Positions 31,501-40,443 of a DNA stretch of 40,443 bases are shown here, piece by piece (position 1 is the first letter of the stretch; the number at the start of each line of letters is the position of its first letter). The stretch is from positions 1 through 40,443 of the forward strand of contig JAPPMO010000098.1 in assembly GCA_028873975.1 (NCBI GenBank), written 5' to 3'. Source of the DNA: Chloroflexota bacterium (GTDB lineage Bacteria > Chloroflexota > Anaerolineae > Aggregatilineales > Phototrophicaceae). The notes below the pieces were generated by a model. That model was not told where the DNA came from. It was given only the letters and a program-made list of their open reading frames with translations, and did no database searches. The translations under genes and the position numbers were made by a program.

Positions 31501-34500
31501 TAGACAGGAAATTCCGCACTAAAACCGCGTACTCGTCCGGCGTCTTCTCAGCAACCGTGCGAGCCCGCCATGACAGGCGCCAACGCTCGCCGTCCCACAA
31601 GCCCATGTGGATATTGGTATTGCCTATATCAAAAGCCAGCAGCATTGATCGACAAACTCCCGAAGCGTAGGGCAATCAATTCAAAATGATAGCCACTGAA
31701 ATTATGGGAACCTAAACCGAATATTAACTACAGAGAACACAGAGGGCGCAGAGAAAAACATAAAATGTCTTATTTCAACTGTGATTTCGAGTGAAATATC
31801 ACGTTTCACTTATCACTCTTTCTTATGCTTAGTCTCGGATTTTAGAAGAAATGTCGTCTGAACACCAACGAACTCTGTGCGCTCTGCGTTCTCTGTGTTG
31901 AAAAGATAGTTTGAAGCAATTGCCCTGCCTGAAGCGCAAACCGTATCGTCCAGGCGGCGCCTTTGCGCTATAATATAAGAGAATCCTGCAAAGCTGTAGA
32001 CACTATCGTTTGAAGAAGACTTGTTATGCAAGTTCGTCAAGCCACGCTCGATGACGCGCGCCATATCGTGGATCTCTTTGTCAGCGGCGTTTCCCTGTGG
32101 CAGCGCATGGATGCGCGCGGAAACGTGGAAGATTTGCCCTACGATGCGCTGACCATCTACGAACGCTGGTTGCATGGCGGGGCGTGGATGTCGCTGGAAA
32201 CCGGGGCAATTTGGCTGAATCATCTCCTCAGTGGCAACGGCTACGCTTACGTCGTAGCGGACGAGGGGCGGGTTCTGGCTTATGCCGAAGCGTTTTTCAA
32301 CCGAGAGTTGACGCCCATGAACAGCCATTTGCACCTTGCGCAAATGATCGTCGACGAAAGTTGCGCTGACGAAGCGCATCAGACGCTTGCGGACGCGATC
32401 TTGGCTGACGCCCGCCCGCCAGGACGCCTTTCCGTGGCCTATCCAGAGTACGATAAATCACTGGCGACATATTATCGCACCTATTTCGGCGCCAATGAAG
32501 CGTTTCGCCTAACCCGATACACCTTCTCGGCGCAAATCGGTCAAAGCTTCTACAAGAGCCAGGACTATGACAATACCAGCGCAAGCATGATCGACGGCTG
32601 GGCAATGGCTGTGGGCCGCATGACCAGCCCGCGCGCCCAATGGGAAGCGGAATGGCGAGAACACTGGAAAGGCATTCCGCAGATAGTCGAACGCAGCAAA
32701 TACCGGCAGTACGTTAACGCATCCGGTCACGAGGCGCTGGTTTGTTTCCACCAGCAGCTCTACAATGCGCGCCATGCCGAGGTATATTGCTGGTCGCCGC
32801 GCCACTTGAGCACACAACTTCTGGTGGCCATTCGCGACATGGGGCATCGCCTCGGCTTCCGCGCGCTTACCCTGGCTCTGCCGGACTCCGCCATTGACCT
32901 CTTGCCTTCAGAAAGAACCAAAGACCCCAATCAACAGGTGATCGCAACCGTAAACGTTTAGGGCAATCATTCCAGTTGACTCGTTCGGTCCCGGAACGGG
33001 CTGGGGCTTCCGCCTTTTTTCATATTGTGAAGGCAGGCGGGCGCCTCAGCCTGCTGTAGCGATGACTGCGGCTTCGGGTTATCATCGCGGCATAAATCGT
33101 CACTGACAAGGAAGAAGGACATGCGCGCGAAACAGGATATTGTCGACTGGCTCGACGAACATCAAATCCGCTTCACTACCATGGCAGACGAAATATGGGA
33201 TAATCCCGAGTTACAGTTTCTGGAATTCAAGGCGTCGAAGCTGCAAGCGGACTTCCTGGAATCGGAAGGTTTTCGCGTCACTTGGGATATCGGGGGCTTA
33301 AGCACGGCCTTCGCGGCGGAGTGGGGCGCGGGCAAGCCCGTCATCGCCTTTGCCGGTGAATATGACGCCTTGCCGGGCTTGTCCCAGAAGGATCAGCACA
33401 GCCCCGACCCGATCAGCGCGGGGGACCCGGGCCATGGCTGCGGGCATAATCTCCTCGGCACGGGCTGCCTGGCGGCTGCGCTTGCATTTAAGGAATGGCT
33501 GGAAAGCACCGGCCGCGCCGGCGCCGTTCGCTATTATGGTTGCCCGGCCGAAGAAGGCGGCAGCGGCAAGGTCTTCATGGGGCGCGCCGGCGCATTCGAC
33601 GATCTCGACGCGACCTTCAACTGGCACCCCTGGTATATCAATACTGCGATGAAAGGCAGCATGCTTAGCGTGAACCGCTATTACTTTCGTTTCAAGGGCA
33701 AATCGGCTCATGCCGCCGCTGACCCGCATTCCGGACGTTCCGCCCTCGACGCGCTGGAGTTGATGAACATTGGCGTCAACTATCTGCGCGAGCACGTCAC
33801 TGATGACGTGCGGCTGCACTATGTCATCCTCAGTGGCGGGCTGGCGCCAAACGTCGTGCCGGACTACGCCGAGAGCTACTATTACGTGCGCGCGCACGAT
33901 CCGCAAAACCTCGACGACGTCTGCCAGCGCGTGATCCGCATTGCGGAAGGCGCGGCCATGATGACCGATACCGAAGTTGAGATCGTCTACAAATCCGGCT
34001 CGACTCGCGTCCTGTCCAACGAAGTGCTGGCCGACTTGCAAACTGATGTGATGCGGGCATTGGGCGGCATCGACTTCAGCGATGAGGAGCGAGCATACGC
34101 CGCGCGCATCAATGCCCATTTTGGCGACGCCAACGTCAAGACATTGGTCGATCGCTACGGCGTCGATCCGCAGGCGGCCAATCAAGCGCTGATTGGCGAT
34201 GTGCTGCCGAGCCGCGACAAGGGTGATGTTTCCCCGGGCTCAACGGACATGGGCGACATGAGTTGGCACGCGCCTTGCAGCATGTTGCAGACCGCGACTT
34301 GGGCCAGCCGCGCCGCGGCGCATTCCTGGGGCGTTGTCGCGACCGGGCGGACATCAATCGGGCACAAAGGCATGATGTACGCCGCCAAAGTCATGGCGCT
34401 GTCGGCCGCTGAACTGGTTCTTTCGCCGGAGAAGCTGGCCGCCGCGCAAGCCGAGTTCAAGGCTGTCGTTGCGGAGACGCCGTACAAGTGTCCGATACCG

Positions 34501-37500
34501 GATGATGTGCAGGGTCCAAGGCATGAACATCCGTTGAGGTAGCCCTCAAGGTTTCGCGAGTCGCTGGTTATAGCCCAGCGCGCAGAGCTTTTCGAATGCG
34601 TCCCATGCTTCGTCAGGGATATGCTGAGGCATTTGAAAACCCTTGTCGCCATAGACCTTGACCCGTTGGAAATCGCCAACGATGTACTGAATCAAAGCGT
34701 CGCGCGGCAAATCGCCGTCCAGGTAGTCGGCGCAGGATATCGGCGGCGACGTCACGACAAAGTCCAAGTCGCGCCAAAGCTTTTGCGCGGTCGCCAGCAC
34801 TCGCCGCTCCATGAACGGCTTCTGCGCCAGAATGAAAGATTCGAAGTCAAACCCTTTGCGCTGGAGCAAGTCCCGGGCAAACAGGAAATTCTCGCCTGTG
34901 TTGGCGGCGCGGTTTTCCACCAATATGCGCCCAGCCGGAACATCACGCGCCAGCGCATGACGCGCGAAGTAGTCCGCTTCTGGCAAGTCCCAATAGACGC
35001 CAAGCGCTTCGTTCCGCTGGATAACGCCGCCTGAAAACAGCAGATAAGGCGCGTAACCTTCGTGAAACAGGTCAATCGCGTAGTCCGCCACGCGGATGTC
35101 ATAGCTGCCGAGCATAAAGATGCAGTCAGCGGCGCGCAAGCGCTGGCCGACGAGCATGTAATCCCAGATGACTTGCAGCAAAGAATCCAGCTTAGGATCC
35201 ATCACACGCCCCGTAGGGAACTTTGGTCAATTGATTTTGCGCTTAAAGCGTATTTTCCACTTTGACTGTGGGGAGAGCTAGCCAAAGGTCAAGCGGGGAA
35301 AATATCTCCAACCCGGATCTCGAAACCGGGCAAGGCATCGCCGCCGGAGAGTATATCGTTCTCGTGAAGCGTCTTGGCGCCGGAAGCGGAATGGACATCG
35401 ACAATTTTGCTATCGGGATAAACCACCCATACCAATGTTGCACCGGCGTTGAGGAGTTGCAAGACCTTCAGTCGAATATCAGCCGCTTCGTTGCTGGGCG
35501 AAATCACCTCAACAGCCAAATCGGGAGGGACTTCAACTAACTTGCTGACAAACGGATTAGGCGCTTTTACGAAACTGACAAATGCAATGTCGATACCGCG
35601 CACCGTGTCTCTGCCATCGGGATTCCGTTCAAGAATGAATCCTGTATCTCCCGCCGTGACGCGGCCCAGACTATTTTCGTAGACAAAGTTCGCAATCTTG
35701 GTGGCCATCAGTGTCAGGATTTCGCCGTGCTCTCCACCTGGTAATGACATCTCGACGATCTCCCCTTCCACAAGCTCGACGACGCGATCTACATATTGGG
35801 GTTGTTCAACCAGTTCGAGAAACCTCTCTGCGTTGATTAGTTGCTTTTCCAAGACCATTCCGAATTTAGACTCTCAACTAGGTATGGCGCCGAATCCATT
35901 ATACCAGAGGGTTATGAAGAAATAAACTGTTTCAAAACCTGGAAGTCTTGCTCCAGGGTCGAACGCTGGCCCGCGTTGTAAAGCGCCGCGGCGGGATGGA
36001 AGAGCGGCGCCACCGACGCTTCGCCATAGCCGGTGCGAACTCTGATGACGGTGCCATGCACCTGGCTGATGCGCAAGCCAGCTTGCATCGAGCCGAATTG
36101 GCGCAAGATAAATTCCATGGAGAATCTGCCGAGCGTCGCGATGACCTTGGGCTGGATGATGTCGATCTGCCGCTCGAGGAAAGGCGCGTAGAGCTCGATC
36201 TCGGCCCGTTGCGGATCGCGATTATTGGGAGGACGATCCTTGACGATATTGGTCACGTACACATCTTCCCGCCGAACCTGGATTGAATCGAGCAATTCGT
36301 CGAGCACGCGCCCCGAAGCGCCGCAAAAGGGACGGCCTTGCTCGGCTTCGTTTTTGCCCGGGGCTTCGCCAATGAACATGATGTCCGCGTAGTGGCTGCC
36401 TTGGCCGATGACCGGGTAATAGCCGTTGTCGACGCGGTATTGGTATAGCGGGGACTCCGTGAGATTTACGATCTCGTCGCGGATTGCGCGCAAAAGATCG
36501 GTACGAGTTGTGGACATTTCGCCGCTGCCTTTCTAGCGCGAGCGTTATCATTCTCAGAGCATAACAGCCTCAAGCGCCTTAGGCAAAACCAGCCGCAATT
36601 AAGCAAGAGATTACGACGTATTTCCAAAGTCAGGCGCTAGTCGCCGCTGGGCAGATCGCGCAAGAGGGCTTGTCCTTTGCGCAGCAGTCTCTTCAGCGAC
36701 GGGTCGATTGCGGCGTCAAGCGCCAGCGCCTCGTCAAAGCTCATCCAGCGGATTTGAGTCGATTCCCCCGCGTCCGGCGCTATGGCCTCCGGTTGTCGCG
36801 TCAATAGCAGATAGCGAAAATCGAGATGCAGATGCTCGGGGGTCATGAGGCGCTGCGGGATGGTATGCACATCAAAGTCAACAGGCGGGGCAGCGTCAGA
36901 CGCCGGGTAAAATTCGAGGTCGGTCAAGCCGGTTTCCTCGCGGGCTTCGCGCAGGGCGGCGGCGGCGATATCCGTTTCGTATTCGACGTGCCCGCCCACC
37001 TGCAGCCAGCGCCCCAGCCGCTTGTGGAAGTGCAGCAGCGTCCGGAAGGAAGCGCGGTCGACGATCAGAGCCGAGGCGGTGATGTGAGCGACTTCGCAGC
37101 TCATGCTGAGGATATCGGGATGTTCAGCGATCAAGCGCTTGATCAAGTCGATATCCGCCGCTTCTTTGTCATCCGCCGGTTGATGCGCGTCCAGCATAGT
37201 CATGATGCTCGCGTAGGCCGGTGAAAGTTGATAGCGATAGAGATCAAGCATTTGAGCGCGCAAGGTGTCCAGCTTCTGCTCGACAGATTGATCGCGCCAG
37301 AGCGGCAGGCCAGCGTGACGAGGCATGGTGTGAAAGCTATCCGCCCGGCCTGTTGACGACGGAAAGCAAGTCCTCGCCATAGGCTGCCCGCCGCCAGGGA
37401 CCCAAGCCCGGTATCCCCTCCAGGTCGTCGACGGAGGCGGGTTTGCGGCGGGCGATCGCCCACATGCTCCGCTTGCTCAAGATGACATCGGATTCTAAGC

Positions 37501-40443
37501 CGCGCGCTTGCGCGAGCTCCTTGCGCCAGGTGTGCAGCAAGTTATAGCGGTCGACGATTATTTGCGGGATGGCCAGTCGCTGCGGGGGTCTTGGCGGCGC
37601 GAGGCTTATGTTTCCGTGTGAAATCGCTTGCAGGATTTCATCGCCGTTTTGGCGCGCCAGCCAGGCCGGCAGTCCCGAAACGCCGAATAGCCCTTTGCGC
37701 CCGCGGGGAGATGCAGTCGCGAGCTGGAGCAAAGCCTTGTTCGCGATCAGCTTGTGCGAGGGCTGGTCGTAGTTTTGCGCCAGCTCATCGCGCAGGATGT
37801 AGAGCTCGCGCAAGACAGCAGCCTGGCGCGGACTCAGGTCCTTCGGGCGGCACAAATCCCAGAAGCCCTCCGGGTCAAATTCATGCGATTTGACTTCAAA
37901 TGCCGTGACGTCCGCGAAGTACTCGAAGGCTTCTTCCAGGCGACCGGCGCGTTGCAGCTCACCGTAAAGGATATCGCGCAAGGGCAGCAGGTAGCGCGTA
38001 TCCATCTGCGCGTAGCGGCGGTGGCTGGCCGGCAACGGACGCCGCGCCCAATCGGCAGTCTGATGCTTTTTGCTGTGGCGGAGGCCCAGCAGGTCCTCCA
38101 GCATGTTGCCCAAGCCGATGCGCTTGTAACCGCAGACGCGAGCCGCTGCCATGGTATCGAAGACGGGACGCACATCGAAATTGTAATCGCGCTGGAGACA
38201 GATCAGATCGTATTCCGAGGCGTGGAAGACCTTCTCGATCTGCGGATCCGCGAAGATCCCGCCCAAGGCGCTGATATCGGCGATACGCAGCGGGTCTATC
38301 AAAACGTCCCGATCCGGCGTCGACAGTTGGATGAGGCAGATTTTGCCGCGATAGGCATGCAGGCTGTTCGATTCGGTATCGCAGGCGATGCGGCGCTCCC
38401 TGCGCAGGGAATCGACCAGTTGATTGAGCTCGCGCTCGGAGTCTATGTAGGTCGCTTCAGCTAGCGCGGACGGGGTCATAGCCAGTTGCGTTTTCGGAAA
38501 TAGACCAGCATCAGGATGGCGATCAGTAACATGGCGACAGAGGTGATTATAAAGGCGTTGTGATCGTCGGCAAAGGGAAGCTCGATGTTCATGCCATAGA
38601 TGCTGGAAATGAGCGTGAGCGGCAGCATGATGACGGAGATGACGGTGAGGATGCGCATGACCTCGTTGATGCGATAGCTGGCCAAGGTATCGGCGGTTTC
38701 GGCGAAGCTGTTGATGATCTCGTAATTCTCGTCGACGATATCGCGCAGTTTGAAGAGGTGATCGGCGATATCGCCGAAGTACGCTTCCATCTCGTCGTGC
38801 AGGATGGGATGCTGGACAGTTTCGAGCTGCTGTACGATAGGGATCTGCCCCCGGATGATGCGGCGCAGGGAGATGATATCGCGGCGCAGCAGAGCGATCT
38901 CCTGGATGACGCGCTTGGCGTTGGATTCGAAGAGCGCGTCTTCGATGGCGTGGATGCGTTTGTCCACCTTGCCCAGGATGGGAAAGATGTAATCCACCAA
39001 CCCGTCGATGATAGTGTGGAAGGCATGGTTGGCGCCGCGACCGAGCAGACGGGCGCGCTCGGCTTCGTCGGATTGACAGCGTTCGACCAGGTTCGCCAGC
39101 GGCTTGAGCGCGCCGTTGTGCACGGTGACGACATAGTCGCGGCCGACGAAGAAATCGACTTCGGCGGCGCGGGAAAGCTCGTGGCGGGAATCCCAAAGCG
39201 GGAAGTGCATGACGGCGAAGATGTAGTCGTCGTCCTGGTCGAGCTTGGGCCGTTCGATAGGGCTGCGGATGTCCTCGAGGTTGAGCGGGTGGAAGTAGGG
39301 GAAGCGCTCGCGCAGGGCGTCAACATCGGCTTGGCTGGGGTGCGCCAGGTCGAGCCAGGTGAGCTTGCCGTGGGTGATGATGCGGGTGGTCATGGGGATG
39401 ATTTTACCCCCCTCAGTCCCCCCATCGCAATGGCTGAGGCAGTTTGGTCGGCACATGAGGGAAGCTCCCGCGGCGCGATTGCCGGCATGCCGCCGAAGAA
39501 AATATTTTTTCGGCAGTTTGGCAGTTTGCGGCAGAGGGTCGGTTGTTAAGGCGCAATTGAAGACAGGGTAGCGGGGATTGGGGCGGGAGTGGCGACTGGG
39601 TGGTCGCGTAGCCTGGACTGGGCGAGAGCTGTAAGACAATTGTAATATGGATTTAAGCGAAATTTATTACTTTGGCAGGATGAGAAAACAAGGCCGCCAA
39701 AAGATGCAGCGAGGAGGGGCGCATGAAGAAGCGAAGTCAGGCGCGGGTACAGAAGAAACGGAAGCAGGCGCTGATGTTGATCGTCATGGGCGCGATCGCG
39801 CTGGGGGCGATCGCCGCGGCTGCGATCCTGCCCAATATCATGCAAGAGAGTCAAGCGTTCACGGTTGATGTTGTAGCCGCCCAGTTGTCCGAGGAGGGAC
39901 AGGCAGGCGCAGCGCTCTTCAAGATGAATTGCCAGGTCTGTCACGGTCCGAACGCGGCCGGCACGAAGCTGGGTCCGCCGCTCATCCATGACATTTACAA
40001 TCCTGGGCATCATTCAGACCAAGCATTCTACCTGGCCGCGGCGACGGGCGTGCGGCAGCATCATTGGCCCTATGGGGATATGCCGGCGCAGCCGCAGGTT
40101 GCGCGCGAGGACGTCAGCAAGATCATCCGCTACATTCGCGAAATGCAGGAGGCCAACGGGATTGCGTACAAGGCGCATGGCATGTGAGGGTTTGATTCAC
40201 CACAGGTCGCGGGTTGCCTACCCCACCCCCAAACCCCCTCACCGAAGCATCAGGGACGGGGCTTTTTTGCACCATAGATTAAAAATGAGAACTCAATGCA
40301 CACCATTGAGTTGTATTTCGCGACGCCCTAGTAACTTCAAGACAATAGCGCAATCCGATCTTAATTCCGTGCGGGTTAGGGGCTCGGGTAGGGCAAACGC
40401 ATACTAAATTCTTACAAACGGAGCAGTTTCAAGAGATACTCAT

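Overview
The window reads as a chromosomal segment of a moderately GC-rich bacterium, most likely a member of the Chloroflexota (Anaerolineae-like). This is inference. The main clues are many large GT-C (ArnT/PMT-type) membrane glycosyltransferases that carry an extra C-terminal beta-rich module, a membrane-anchored HdrD-like iron-sulfur protein, a short N-terminally anchored c-type cytochrome, and the general gene repertoire. I see no phage, plasmid, CRISPR or rRNA genes.

Region 1 (1-15173, minus strand) is dominated by seven consecutive paralogous genes of 631-647 codons. Each encodes a polytopic GT-C glycosyltransferase with an N-terminal Asp-Glu motif, about 11-13 membrane segments, an extracytoplasmic domain with an invariant C-x20-C pair, and a C-terminal beta-sandwich-like module. 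Spacing is short (a 4-base overlap, then 6, 53, 63 and 65 bases), except for a break of 187-232 bases between the fourth and fifth genes that holds a dispersed repeat. A small SAM-dependent methyltransferase ends the run, so the set may build and methylate a surface glycan or glycoprotein. Upstream on the same strand are a RimJ/RimL-like acetyltransferase and the HdrD-like membrane protein.

Region 2 (18 to 25.5 kb, plus strand) carries a DinB-fold protein, hisS, a maltodextrin pair (malQ overlapping a GH13 neopullulanase-type enzyme by 4 bases), an acidic-tailed unknown protein, tadA and tRNA-Ser(CGA).

Region 3 (25.5 to 33 kb) holds a secreted unknown protein, a LOG-family protein, an orphan solute-binding protein, two GNAT-like proteins, tRNA-Asn(GTT) and coaX. 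It is also rich in small non-coding mobile elements.

Region 4 (33 to 40.4 kb) holds an M20/AbgB amidohydrolase, a YdcF-like protein, a Uma2/DUF820 protein, a family-4-like uracil-DNA glycosylase that lacks the cluster cysteines, a corA-rnd-nudix operon, and a divergent cytochrome c gene.

The most notable non-coding signal is a family of four MITE-like elements of about 257-280 bases (near 18.0, 26.7, 30.5 and 31.7 kb). They share terminal inverted repeats (CAGGGCAATYGCATCAAAAT and its complement), and each is flanked by a 9-10-base target duplication. They come in two internal types. A second element type (20.6 kb), an apparent chimera (27.1 kb), a 19-base motif nested in several repeats, and a separate family of small hairpins with a GAAGCATC-like loop fill most of the long intergenic gaps. 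No transposase is encoded in the window.
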